A DNA stretch of 64,000 nt from JBDROU01 sp043809745 [NCBI: bacterium] (lineage in GTDB: Bacteria; Elusimicrobiota; JBDRMW01). How positions within the stretch are numbered: the stretch's first letter is position 1; every line of letters begins with the position of its first letter. Position numbers and translations under genes: made by a program. The notes beneath the pieces are model-generated. The model worked only from the letters and a program-made list of their open reading frames with translations, did no database searches and was not told where the DNA came from. Positions 1 to 7,499 of the stretch are shown piece by piece. The stretch is from the NCBI GenBank assembly GCA_043809745.1, contig JBDROU010000073.1, positions 106,967 through 170,966 on the forward strand, written 5' to 3'.

Positions 1-504
1 CACTTCTTCAACCTTGAAATGTGTAGATCTATAACTAGGTTCTATTATTCCAAGATAACTACTCCATATATAACTATTTAATATTTTTTCTTTTTCAACT
101 TTGCTCTTTTTTTCTATGTTTTTAATTTTTATAGGATTTAAATGTATATATCGACTCAATGCCAAATAATATTCGTCCGATCCCACTAGTATTGCTTTAT
201 ACCTTCCCTGCATTAAAGGACCTACTCTGTTGTATTTATAGTTAAAATATTGAGTATATGTTCCATTTAAACGCTGCATGAACCGACTAAGATTTGCCTC
301 TTCTGTACGCAATAAAAAATGGAAGTGATTGCTCATTAAACAATATGTTATCACTTCCACCCTGAAATAATCAGCCCCATCCTTCAATAATTGTATAAAA
401 TACTGTCTGTCTTTGTCTTTATTAAATATGTTATTTCTATCTATTCCCCTACTTGTTATATGGTAAACTGCTCCCGGGTATTCTATTCTTAATGGTCTGC
501 TCAT
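1..504 (-). CDS. REP-associated tyrosine transposase (RAYT, Y1/IS200-like), 3' end cut by window edge
   Basis: An open frame runs without a stop from an ATG at 504 to base 1 on the minus strand (168 codons, C-terminus outside the window). The start reads MSRPLRIEYPGAVYHITSRG, the typical N-terminus of RAYT proteins. The HUH metal-binding pair is visible as SNHFHFLL, and the GRYKAILV and RYIHLNPIK blocks around the catalytic tyrosine region follow. These single-strand DNA transposases act on palindromic REP elements, usually as single-copy domesticated genes. No Shine-Dalgarno sequence precedes the ATG, and a promoter lies immediately upstream, so a leaderless transcript is possible. Candidate REP-like elements are present at 14375-14445 and 44739-44790. 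Family call is firm from motifs; activity cannot be judged without the C-terminus. Confidence 0.9.
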   Translation of the reverse strand, partial: MSRPLRIEYPGAVYHITSRGIDRNNIFNKDKDRQYFIQLLKDGADYFRVEVITYCLMSNHFHFLLRTEEANLSRFMQRLNGTYTQYFNYKYNRVGPLMQGRYKAILVGSDEYYLALSRYIHLNPIKIKNIEKKSKVEKEKILNSYIWSSYLGIIEPSYRSTHFKVEEV

Positions 505-510
505 TCTGTG

Positions 511-539
511 AGCTTATCATTTTTCTTTATGCTTGTCAA
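511..539 (-). promoter_or_regulatory. Putative promoter of the RAYT gene
   Basis: On the minus strand a perfect TTGACA lies at 539-534. A 17-base spacer leads to a weak -10 box TAAGCT at 516-511. The predicted transcript would start at or very near the ATG at 504. The -35 box is strong and the -10 box poor, so this is a moderate call. Confidence 0.4.
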
Positions 540-550
540 TACTTGAGACC

Positions 551-600
551 TGACCCTTTTACTTCTTTTACTTCTTTTACTTTTTTGACCCTTTTACTTT
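551..600. repeat. Short direct repeats upstream of the transposase
   Basis: The 14-mer TGACCCTTTTACTT occurs at 551-564 and again at 586-599. Between them are tandem copies of ACTTCTTTT. The repeat lies between the divergent RAYT and AbiE promoters. It may be part of the element recognised by the transposase or a simple slippage repeat; nothing in the window decides this. Confidence 0.6.
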
Positions 601-626
601 TTCCCCCTTCCTTTCTGTTAAAAATC

Positions 627-655
627 TTGACATTTTGAGAGTTACCTGTTATAAT
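627..655 (+). promoter_or_regulatory. Sigma-70-type promoter of the abiE operon
   Basis: A consensus TTGACA at 627-632 and consensus TATAAT at 650-655 are separated by exactly 17 bases. The start codon of the antitoxin gene follows at 688, giving a leader of roughly 26 bases. This is the best promoter match in the window. Confidence 0.8.
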
Positions 656-666
656 CATTTCAGATA

Positions 667-684
667 AGTATAATATAGTATACT
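667..684. promoter_or_regulatory. Palindromic operator candidate for AbiEi
   Basis: AGTATA at 667-672 and TATACT at 679-684 form a perfect 6-base inverted repeat with a 6-base spacer. It sits just downstream of the -10 box and ends three bases before the antitoxin ATG. AbiEi-type antitoxins are known to repress their own operon by binding inverted repeats in the promoter region, so this is the natural candidate site. Confidence 0.5.
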
Positions 685-687
685 TTT

Positions 688-1290
688 ATGAAACGATATA
701 TTAATCCTATTTCGGTGCAGGAACAGATAAAATCTAAAAATATTAGATTTTTTACTCCTGTTGAATTCCAAAGAATGTTCCACATTACTTCATCGAGGGC
801 AAAATATTATCTTGAAACTTATACTCACATGGGACTCTTTGCCCGGTTGAAAAAAGGGCTTTATGTCATGAAAAATCAATTTCCAAGTGAAGAGGAAATT
901 GCCTGTATGCTTTATAGACCCTCTTATATCTCTTTTGAATATGCTTTGGCCCGGCATGGGATAATTCCGGAAATGGTTTATTCCATAACCTCTGCGACTA
1001 CAAAACCGACGCGAGAGTTTTTTACCTACAATAAGGAATTTGTCTATCTCTCAATTAAAAAATCTTCTTTTACAGGCTACTCTCTTTTAAAAGAGGGACC
1101 AAGTCATTATTTAATGGCTGATCCAGAGAAAGCTTTCATTGATCTGCTCTATTTTGTTTCTTTAGGGAAAAGGACGATCGGGGACAGATTGAACACACAC
1201 AATCTAAAAAAAGAAAAGGCATTTCAATACGCCAGACTCTACAAACGTCAAGGTTTAATCAAATTGGTAGAAAAATATGATCTCAAGTGA
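688..1290 (+). CDS. AbiEi-type antitoxin / transcriptional regulator of a type IV toxin-antitoxin pair
   Basis: A 200-residue protein with an N-terminal winged-helix region (about residues 15-65, with the block FFTPVEFQRMFHITSSRAKY) followed by GLFARLKKGLYV, typical of AbiEi antitoxins. The C-terminal part, with PEKAFIDLLYF, matches the antitoxin C-terminal domain that counters the toxin. It overlaps the toxin gene by 14 bases, so translation is likely coupled. In the family it both represses the operon and neutralises the nucleotidyltransferase toxin without stable protein contact (type IV). A strong promoter and a palindrome lie just upstream. No Shine-Dalgarno sequence is seen. Family assignment is from pattern recognition, not a search. 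Confidence 0.8.
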   Translation: MKRYINPISVQEQIKSKNIRFFTPVEFQRMFHITSSRAKYYLETYTHMGLFARLKKGLYVMKNQFPSEEEIACMLYRPSYISFEYALARHGIIPEMVYSITSATTKPTREFFTYNKEFVYLSIKKSSFTGYSLLKEGPSHYLMADPEKAFIDLLYFVSLGKRTIGDRLNTHNLKKEKAFQYARLYKRQGLIKLVEKYDLK

Positions 1291-2002
1291 AATAATTAAA
1301 GAATTAGCAGTTAAGCATCAAACGACAGAACTTAACGTTGTTCGAGAGTACTTTCAGCATCTCTTTCTGTATTACTTTTATATCCAAAAACCATCCTCTA
1401 AAGTATTATTTAAGGGCGGTACCGCATTGAGAGTTATTTACGCTAGCCCGCGTTTTTCTGAAGACTTGGATTTTAGTACCGAAATAAAAAGCATCTCTAC
1501 TTTAGAGGATCTGGTGCTGGAGGCACTTTCAGAAATGGAAAGGGAAGGATTATCCGGGAAAATTAGAGAATCAAAAGCAACAAGCGGTGGATATTTGTCA
1601 ATTATTTATTTTGAGTTTGGAAACAGGAAGATTACTATTCAAATTGAGGTTTCTCTCAGAAACAAGGGGATTAAGGGAGAAACGGTTACAATTGCGAGCG
1701 ATTTCATCCCACCATATACTCTTGAGCAATTGCTCCAGGAGGATTTGGTGGATGAAAAAATCAAAGCTCTTTTCTCAAGGCAAAAACCGAGAGATTTTTA
1801 TGATCTTTATTTTATGCTGAGGGCTAACTTGATTCCAACGCAGAAAAAATCACTTATGACAAAAACCCTTAAAATACTTCAGAATACAAAAATACCTTTT
1901 GCAAAAGAACTAAAAGTCTTTCTTCCTCAAAGCCACTGGGCAGTGATCAAAACTTTCAAAGAATCACTTGAGAGGGAAATACATAGGAATTTCAGTTTTT
2001 AA
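1277..2002 (+). CDS. AbiEii/AbiGii-family nucleotidyltransferase toxin
   Basis: A 241-residue protein with the hallmark motif of the AbiEii family: FKGGTALR around residues 45-52 (the nucleotidyltransferase GG signature) followed by FSEDLDFS near residues 60-67, supplying the catalytic acidic pair. A downstream LVDEKIKALFSR and RDFYDLYFML complete the family pattern. AbiEii toxins transfer nucleotides, with GTP preferred in the studied streptococcal system and tRNA as substrate in mycobacterial homologues, and stop growth or block phage. Here it is the second gene of the pair, starting inside the antitoxin gene. All motif residues are intact and the length is normal, so it should be functional. 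Confidence 0.85.
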   Translation: MISSEIIKELAVKHQTTELNVVREYFQHLFLYYFYIQKPSSKVLFKGGTALRVIYASPRFSEDLDFSTEIKSISTLEDLVLEALSEMEREGLSGKIRESKATSGGYLSIIYFEFGNRKITIQIEVSLRNKGIKGETVTIASDFIPPYTLEQLLQEDLVDEKIKALFSRQKPRDFYDLYFMLRANLIPTQKKSLMTKTLKILQNTKIPFAKELKVFLPQSHWAVIKTFKESLEREIHRNFSF

Positions 2003-2200
2003 TGAAGTTCCGAGAGCATGTCCCAATTCCACTTATTTTAGTTTATTTTTGTTATTGGGGTTATTGGGGACGGGGTTATGTAATACGGTATTGGTTCTCA
2101 AAGACTTCTTGCGACCCTTTTATATTGAATCACTTATCGAAGATCTTGTGATACCAAAATATCTTGCTGGTTCCACACCGCTGATCTTTTATCAGCGTCC
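2003..2200. other. Gap between abiE and the DUF5674 gene, no convincing gene
   Basis: An 86-codon open frame runs through here (1968-2228) but its product is low-complexity hydrophobic sequence, has no start signal and overlaps the toxin gene end; I do not believe it. The text around 2045-2080 contains GGGGTTATTGGGGACGGGG-like T/G-rich sequence that could be a remnant of a repeat. Nothing firm is visible. Confidence 0.4.
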
Positions 2201-2229
2201 TTGGATGTTTATCAAAATAATGATATAAT
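2201..2229 (+). promoter_or_regulatory. Promoter of the DUF5674 pair, implying a leaderless mRNA
   Basis: TTGGAT at 2201-2206 and a consensus TATAAT at 2224-2229 are spaced by 17 bases. The first plausible base of the transcript is about 2236-2237, which coincides with an in-frame GTG at 2237. This makes the TTG at 2201 an unlikely start because it is the -35 box. Confidence 0.5.
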
Positions 2230-2236
2230 ACCTCCT

Positions 2237-2584
2237 GTGAATATAGAAATTATAAAAACAAAAATATCTAAACAAAAATTACATAAAATTGCCAAGAATA
2301 ATTATGGGAATATGGTCAAAGGTGTTATCGATATCCATTTAAAGATAATAGCCCTTGGTGGAGAACTTCATGCAGATGCAGAAGCCATTTTACTTCAAAA
2401 AGGATCAAATCAACAAGATCTATGGGGTTTCAATATCTATATCGACAAACCGATTAGTAAGAGAATACAATACACATCCTTTATTAATATAAGACCCGCG
2501 CAAAATAATCGCTCTTTAGAGATTAAAAACGCAGAACTAAAAGCGAAAATTAAAAGAATAATTGATTCTTTAATTAGAAGCTAA
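2237..2584 (+). CDS. DUF5674 family protein
   Basis: A 115-residue protein if started at GTG 2237 (127 if at TTG 2201). It carries the DUF5674 pattern: an N-terminal IEIIKTKIS, then NMVKGVIDI, the very conserved ALGGELHADAEA, the LWGFNIY strand and FINIRPAQNNRS. The function of this family is not known; it is common in candidate-phylum genomes. The start was moved to 2237 because an apparent promoter overlaps the upstream start and because family members begin close to this point. It is followed after one base by a small gene that I believe recurs beside DUF5674. No catalytic residue set is recognised. Confidence 0.8.
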   Translation: MNIEIIKTKISKQKLHKIAKNNYGNMVKGVIDIHLKIIALGGELHADAEAILLQKGSNQQDLWGFNIYIDKPISKRIQYTSFINIRPAQNNRSLEIKNAELKAKIKRIIDSLIRS

Positions 2585-2585
2585 T

Positions 2586-2900
2586 ATGGATAAAAAAAGA
2601 TGGTCTAAACTCTCCAAAGCCCAGCAATTGGGCAATATCGGTAGTGAAATTGCAAGGGCTAATTATTGGGAAATGCACGATGATGACAGAAATAGAGAAA
2701 AAGCTTTTGTGCGTTCTTTAGAACTGCTTGATCTAACATTAAGCGACCAACGTTGGAAATCGGGCTTAAAAGAGATTGCTCGCTTTCGAGAAGTTGTAAG
2801 CGCCTTGTTTTGCAAACATGCATATTTTGATATTTCAACAAAAGAACTCGAAAATTATTGTATTGACTTTGTAATCAACTCAAAAAAATCAATAATATAA
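2586..2900 (+). CDS. Small conserved protein of unknown function, partner of DUF5674
   Basis: A 104-residue, charged, probably all-helical soluble protein with no signal peptide. Visible blocks are QLGNIGSEIARA near residue 15, then a charged RNREKAFVRSLELLDLTL, the RWKSGLKEIARFREVV helix and a C-terminal LENYCIDF. I recall similar short proteins next to DUF5674 in other candidate phyla, but cannot name a domain. It starts two bases after the DUF5674 stop codon, so it is almost certainly co-transcribed. A toxin-antitoxin relation with DUF5674 is possible from size and context alone and is not supported by any motif. Confidence 0.65.
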   Translation: MDKKRWSKLSKAQQLGNIGSEIARANYWEMHDDDRNREKAFVRSLELLDLTLSDQRWKSGLKEIARFREVVSALFCKHAYFDISTKELENYCIDFVINSKKSII

Positions 2901-3219
2901 CAACTCACCCGTCATATCTTATCTTGGCCTGATCCGTTATCAGCAAAACTGCTTATTTTGATTTCACAAAATCAAAGGAACACAACACGCTTCTTTTAAT
3001 ATATAACCACATCTGGGCGCCTTAATTGTGTTGAAATTATATTCATATATGCATCAGTTATTCTCAAAAAGGTCATATCAAAAGTGGTGTAAATGGCTAA
3101 AAAAGTTTTACAATTACTTTACATTTTCTTTAAACGTTTTTTACATAATATCTTTATAATATACAGACAGAGTGGAGATTAAGGAAAAAGGTGCTAATTA
3201 GAAATTTATTGGAGGTAAG
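2901..3219. other. 319-base intergenic region with promoter for the large secreted protein
   Basis: No gene is seen. A small hairpin with perfect 8-base arms, TTTGATTT at 2957-2964 and AAATCAAA at 2969-2976, has a CACA loop but no T-tract. Three TTTACA-like repeats lie between 3100 and 3145. A consensus TATAAT is at 3155-3160 without a good -35 box. GGAGG at 3211-3215 is a strong ribosome binding site for the ATG at 3220. Confidence 0.5.
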
Positions 3220-6200
3220 ATGAAAAATAAACTGATTATAGTATTGCTTGCGGTTGTATGTGCTCAGTTGATTATGAGTAAATATGTTTATGCTTCTGTG
3301 TTTGTAAGTTCGAATAATGGAGATGTGCGTTTCTCAGCAGTAAAAGGCAGATCAAATCCTGGCCCTGAAAGTATAAGAATTTGGAATGGAAATGGTGATG
3401 TGACTCAGTGGACACTAAGGGTGGATGAATCTTGGATAAGCGTTTCACCATCTTCAGGCCGTCTTTTCGTAGAGGATCCTGATAATCCAGGTTTTATTGA
3501 TTCAGAGTTACTTTCTGTTACTGTAGATATAAGTAGTTTGGATGTAGGTACTTACCAAAAAAAAATATATGTAGACTGGTATAAAACCTACACGCCTACA
3601 TATAGAGGCACTTTGGAAATTCCAGTTTATATAACTTTATTTTCTGATCCATTCATAAATTCAGTATCACCTGAAAGTGTTAACCAGGGAGGCGATCAGC
3701 CTGCAAATGTTATTCTTTCAATTGTTGGTTCGAATTTTGCTAGTGATGCTGAGATTAGTTTTAGTTCGGATAAAATTATTGTTAATTCACTGGTAGTCTT
3801 TGATGCCAGTAATATTAATGCTGATATAAGTATATATGATGCTCCTGGAGGTAGTAAAAATCTAACAGTAACTAATGGTGACGGTGGTAGTTATACTAAA
3901 TATGGAGCCATTAAGGTTATTGATATAACTTCACCAACACCAAATCCACCATTAATTGAGAGCGCGGAAGTTATTTCGACAAGTAGGATTAGCTGGTTTG
4001 TAACAAAATGTAATGATCCAAGCTTGCCTTTGACTTATAGTAGCGAATACGAAATACAGGAATTAGGAAGTGAAACTTGGGAATTCAATAAAAATATTAA
4101 TCATAGAGGACAAGTTTTAGAAAGGAACGATTTGGAAGCTAATCGGCATTATAGGGTACGGACAAAGATAGTTGATAACCAATGGAATGAGACCTCTTTT
4201 AGTGAGTATTATTATGCTTGGACATTAGCTTCCCAACCTCAATTTGAATTGTATCCAGCTATGACAAATACTACTCTTTGTGTTGAGTGGTCAAGTTTAA
4301 ATCACGATTTAACTGAATTTTATTGTGAAATAGTGGAAAGTCCAGATATTAATTCTGGATGGATACAAGGGATAACTAAATATAACTTTACTGGATTAAA
4401 TGGCGGTAGAGAGTATAGCGTTAGAATAAAGGCTAGAAATGGTGGAGGAGTAGAAACTGGGTGGGAAGAATGTCCAGCGGTAACAATACAAGATAACCCA
4501 ATAATAACGATAAATAGTCCAAATGGGGGTGAGTATTTCAGCGGAAGATTTATTCGCTGGTCTGTCGTTGGATACTCTGATTACAATATAAAGATCTCAT
4601 ATTCTGATAATGGAGGTGAAAGCTTTCCGTATATTATTACTGAATCTACAAAAAATAATGGTGAGTATTTTTGGGAAACTGATAATATATTGATAAAAAA
4701 ATGCCGGATTAGAATAGAAAAGATTGATGATCCTTCTATAGCAGATGAAAGTGATGGGGATTTTACTGTTGATTCATTGCCGTTGCTACCTAATCCAGCT
4801 GAGATTAGCTACTGTGAGCCGGTTTCTTCTACCACGATTAGGTGGGTAGCTGTGGAACCAACAAAAGATGGGAGTTTTGTATATAAATTCCAATATTTAC
4901 ATGAAAGTGGTGATTTTGCTACAGGAGCGCCAGGTAGTGAGCTCGAGACAAATATATATGAAGTATCTGGATGCCTTCCCAATGATTGTTACAAAGCACG
5001 GGTTCTCATAACACAACCAACAATAGAATCAACTCAGTGGAGTGTAGAAGTTAGCACATATACTTATGCGGCATTACCAGATGCTTATCTATACACATAT
5101 ATTTCAAGTAGCACAATTGTTGCCAGATGGGGGGCAAATAATAACCCTGGGTATACAGAGTATCTATGCGTATTAGAAGGGAATGATATTGCATTAACTG
5201 GTGAGGGTGGCTGGCAATATGGAAATGCTTGTACTTTTAGAAATTTAGAGGCAGATACTGAATATACTTGTAAAGTAAAAGCACGAAATCGTAATTTTAT
5301 AGAAACTCCTTGGGTAGAGTTGGGAAAAGTGAAAACATTATCAATAGATGATCCAAGCCCTGATCCAGATCCAAAACCAAACCCTGATCCAGATCCAAGC
5401 CCTGATCCAGATCCAGTACCTGTGGTGTATGCTCCAGAGATAAAGAGTATCTCGCCTTATTATGTAAGTAGAGGAGATCTGATAAAAGTTAGAATTGAAG
5501 GGAAGCATTTTTCTACAAATACAATAGTTAGAATAATAACGACTGAAAATGAGAAAATTATTATCAAGGATGTAAACTATATAAGTAATAATTTGATCGA
5601 AACTGAGATTGAAGTATCTGATTACGCTCCATTGGGGGCTGTTACAATGGTGCTGAGTAATGATGGGTTATCGAATACTGTTGATAATGCATTGAATGTA
5701 AAAGATTGTACTAAAAAGAGAGTTAAAGTGGATTCGAATGAAGGGAAGACTATTAACATTAATTCAGAAAATGGACAGGTTTCTCTATTTGTAGCTCCCA
5801 ATACATTTGGTGAAGAAGTTACGCTCAATGTGGAGATTATAAAAGGTGTCCAGAAACTTAGTGAAGGTATGAAACATACAGGTATTTTGTTGATAGTAAC
5901 AAATGATCAAGGGTTGCAGCCAAAGCAAAATGTGCAAATTACAATTATTTATGATGAAGCGGACATTGCTGGGTTCGAAGAGAAGAAATTAGTATTAGCT
6001 CGATATAATGAGCTTAACGACAAATGGATATTGCTCTCTTCCGCAGCAAACCCTACTAGCAATACGGTTGTTGGATATACCGATCATTTCTCAACTTTTG
6101 CAATAGTACAACCAGTTCCTGTAGTAAATCTTAAGCAAGTTAAAGTTTATCCTATGCCTTATAATCCAAAAGCACAAGGATTTATTACTGTGGATAATCT

Positions 6201-6396
6201 GACCAATGATGCTGAGATTACTGTGTATACAATAAGTGGCGAGATGGTTTGCAAACTTCTCAAGCCAGATGTTCAGGGTAAGTCTTACTGGACAGGATAT
6301 AATGAAGCGGGTAAGAAGGTTGCCAGCGGTATTTATTTAATGCATATAAAAAGTTCAGCAGGATCAAAGACGCTTAAAATAGCTATTCAAAAATAA
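3220..6396 (+). CDS. Large secreted multi-domain surface protein with FlgD/T9SS-like C-terminal domain
   Basis: A 1,058-residue exported protein. A signal peptide ends near residue 26 (YAS). Domains read in order: a BACON-like beta domain with the WISVSPSSG motif (about 27-140), an IPT/TIG domain (142-232), two fibronectin type III-like repeats (240-425), an Ig-like repeat starting INSPNGGEYF (427-518), two more FN3-like repeats (520-705), a Pro-Asp linker (710-732), a second IPT/TIG domain (735-825), a ZU5-like beta domain (830-965), and a C-terminal domain (967-1058) with VYPMPYNPK, ITVYTISGEMV and ASGIYLM. The last is of the FlgD-Ig/Por-secretion sorting type. A PorV-like barrel gene follows after 15 bases. 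There is no enzyme motif; an adhesive or structural surface role is inferred. Confidence 0.8.
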   Translation: MKNKLIIVLLAVVCAQLIMSKYVYASVFVSSNNGDVRFSAVKGRSNPGPESIRIWNGNGDVTQWTLRVDESWISVSPSSGRLFVEDPDNPGFIDSELLSVTVDISSLDVGTYQKKIYVDWYKTYTPTYRGTLEIPVYITLFSDPFINSVSPESVNQGGDQPANVILSIVGSNFASDAEISFSSDKIIVNSLVVFDASNINADISIYDAPGGSKNLTVTNGDGGSYTKYGAIKVIDITSPTPNPPLIESAEVISTSRISWFVTKCNDPSLPLTYSSEYEIQELGSETWEFNKNINHRGQVLERNDLEANRHYRVRTKIVDNQWNETSFSEYYYAWTLASQPQFELYPAMTNTTLCVEWSSLNHDLTEFYCEIVESPDINSGWIQGITKYNFTGLNGGREYSVRIKARNGGGVETGWEECPAVTIQDNPIITINSPNGGEYFSGRFIRWSVVGYSDYNIKISYSDNGGESFPYIITESTKNNGEYFWETDNILIKKCRIRIEKIDDPSIADESDGDFTVDSLPLLPNPAEISYCEPVSSTTIRWVAVEPTKDGSFVYKFQYLHESGDFATGAPGSELETNIYEVSGCLPNDCYKARVLITQPTIESTQWSVEVSTYTYAALPDAYLYTYISSSTIVARWGANNNPGYTEYLCVLEGNDIALTGEGGWQYGNACTFRNLEADTEYTCKVKARNRNFIETPWVELGKVKTLSIDDPSPDPDPKPNPDPDPSPDPDPVPVVYAPEIKSISPYYVSRGDLIKVRIEGKHFSTNTIVRIITTENEKIIIKDVNYISNNLIETEIEVSDYAPLGAVTMVLSNDGLSNTVDNALNVKDCTKKRVKVDSNEGKTININSENGQVSLFVAPNTFGEEVTLNVEIIKGVQKLSEGMKHTGILLIVTNDQGLQPKQNVQITIIYDEADIAGFEEKKLVLARYNELNDKWILLSSAANPTSNTVVGYTDHFSTFAIVQPVPVVNLKQVKVYPMPYNPKAQGFITVDNLTNDAEITVYTISGEMVCKLLKPDVQGKSYWTGYNEAGKKVASGIYLMHIKSSAGSKTLKIAIQK
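5350..5416 (+). repeat. Tandem repeat encoding a Pro-Asp linker
   Basis: GATCCAAGCCCTGATCCAGA-type units of about 24 bases are repeated in tandem inside the secreted protein gene. They encode alternating PDP and NPDP steps that separate the FN3-like part from the second IPT/TIG domain. Such linkers vary in copy number by slippage and act as rigid spacers. Confidence 0.8.
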
Positions 6397-6411
6397 ATTT
6401 TGGGGGAGATA

Positions 6412-7335
6412 ATGAAAAAAATTGCACTTCTGACAGGGATGTTGATTATAGCAGGTAGTGTATGTTACGCCGGATTTTCTAAAGATGATGCGGGGACGTC
6501 AGCCGCTCAGTTTTTAAAACTTGGAGCGGGTGCCCGCGCAACAGGCATGGGAGAAGCTTACGGGGCCGTTGCAGATGATGCTTCGGCGCTTTATTGGAAT
6601 CCGGCAGGAATGGCCCAGCTGGATAACATCGAGGTATCATTAATGCATGCCGAGTGGGTGGAGGACATATCCTATGAGTGGGGTTCTGTTGCTGTTCCTG
6701 CTGGGGGTGCGGGTGTGATAGGATTAGGTGTACAGTACCTATCATACGGGGACATGAAAGAACTGGATACGAATGGGATAGAACAGGGTGATTTTAGTCC
6801 TACGGATATGGCGGTGAACCTGGGGTATGGGTTAAAATTGACCGATTCAATATTTTTGGGAATAAATGCAAAGTACATAAGCTGCCAGATTAAAGAGAAG
6901 GCATCCACAACAGCGGCTGATGTCGGCCTCATCAAAAAGTTTATGGACAAAAAGTTCAGTCTTGGAGTCGCATTTCAGAATATAGGCGGAAAGATGAAGT
7001 TTGAGAGCGAGGAAGATGATTTGCCTCTAAATTTCAAAATAGGGAGTGCATATAAAATAAACAAATCACTGCTTTTGGCTTTAGATGTAAATGCGCCTAA
7101 GGATAATGAAACAGCAGTTGGTTTAGGTGCGGAATATATTCAGAACATAAGCAATGATTTCAGTGTAGCCGGAAGGGTTGGGTACAACAGCCGAACTAAG
7201 GATGTAGAAGGGCTAAACGGTCTTAGTTTAGGTGTTGGAGGTAATATTTTTGGCTATATGGTTGATTATTCATATGTGCCGCTCGGTGATATAGGAGATA
7301 CACACCGGATATCGCTGGGAATTAGCTTCAAATAG
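6412..7335 (+). CDS. PorV/PorQ-family outer membrane beta-barrel protein
   Basis: A 307-residue protein with a signal peptide (MKKIALLTGMLIIAG, cleaved near CYA) followed by the PorV/PorQ signature: GTSAAQFLKLGAGARATGMG, then AVADDASALYWNPAGMAQL. The remainder alternates short beta strands and ends with ISLGISFK, a terminal aromatic residue followed by Lys, as in outer membrane barrels. A frame start at TTG 6400 exists, but the ribosome binding site GGGGGAG at 6402-6408 points to the ATG at 6412. PorV in Bacteroidota is the shuttle or outer membrane partner of the type 9 secretion system; homologues in candidate phyla have no proven job. Its place right after a protein with a T9SS-like C-terminal domain suggests a shared export route. 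Confidence 0.85.
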   Translation: MKKIALLTGMLIIAGSVCYAGFSKDDAGTSAAQFLKLGAGARATGMGEAYGAVADDASALYWNPAGMAQLDNIEVSLMHAEWVEDISYEWGSVAVPAGGAGVIGLGVQYLSYGDMKELDTNGIEQGDFSPTDMAVNLGYGLKLTDSIFLGINAKYISCQIKEKASTTAADVGLIKKFMDKKFSLGVAFQNIGGKMKFESEEDDLPLNFKIGSAYKINKSLLLALDVNAPKDNETAVGLGAEYIQNISNDFSVAGRVGYNSRTKDVEGLNGLSLGVGGNIFGYMVDYSYVPLGDIGDTHRISLGISFK

Positions 7336-7456
7336 AATAAACATTTCTTTTTGCTATAAATCATTTTTTACATATCAAATCCATATTTAAAATATCTTTA
7401 ATTATTAATCAACGTTCTAATGCTCATCCAATATAGTTAATTTGTATTAATTTCTA

Positions 7457-7485
7457 TTGATTTTTTGGGAAAAAGCGAGTATAAT
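7457..7485 (+). promoter_or_regulatory. Promoter of the yggS operon
   Basis: TTGATT at 7457-7462 and consensus TATAAT at 7480-7485 with a 17-base spacer. The ATG of yggS at 7500 is only 14 bases after the -10 box, leaving a leader of about 8 bases with no room for a Shine-Dalgarno sequence. Confidence 0.7.
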
Positions 7486-7499
7486 AACTCCTTATCTTT

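Noticed and set aside
453-638. 61-codon plus-strand open frame
   Set aside because: It is antisense to the RAYT start and the T-rich repeat; composition is low complexity and there is no ribosome binding site.
1968-2228. 86-codon open frame between abiE and DUF5674
   Set aside because: It overlaps the toxin end, has no start signal, and gives no recognisable protein.
2957-2976. Intrinsic terminator after the DUF5674 pair
   Set aside because: The TTTGATTT/AAATCAAA hairpin has no G-C content to speak of and is not followed by a T-run.
6479-6950. Minus-strand open frames opposite the PorV-like gene
   Set aside because: They are shadows of a well-supported gene with a clear signature on the plus strand.
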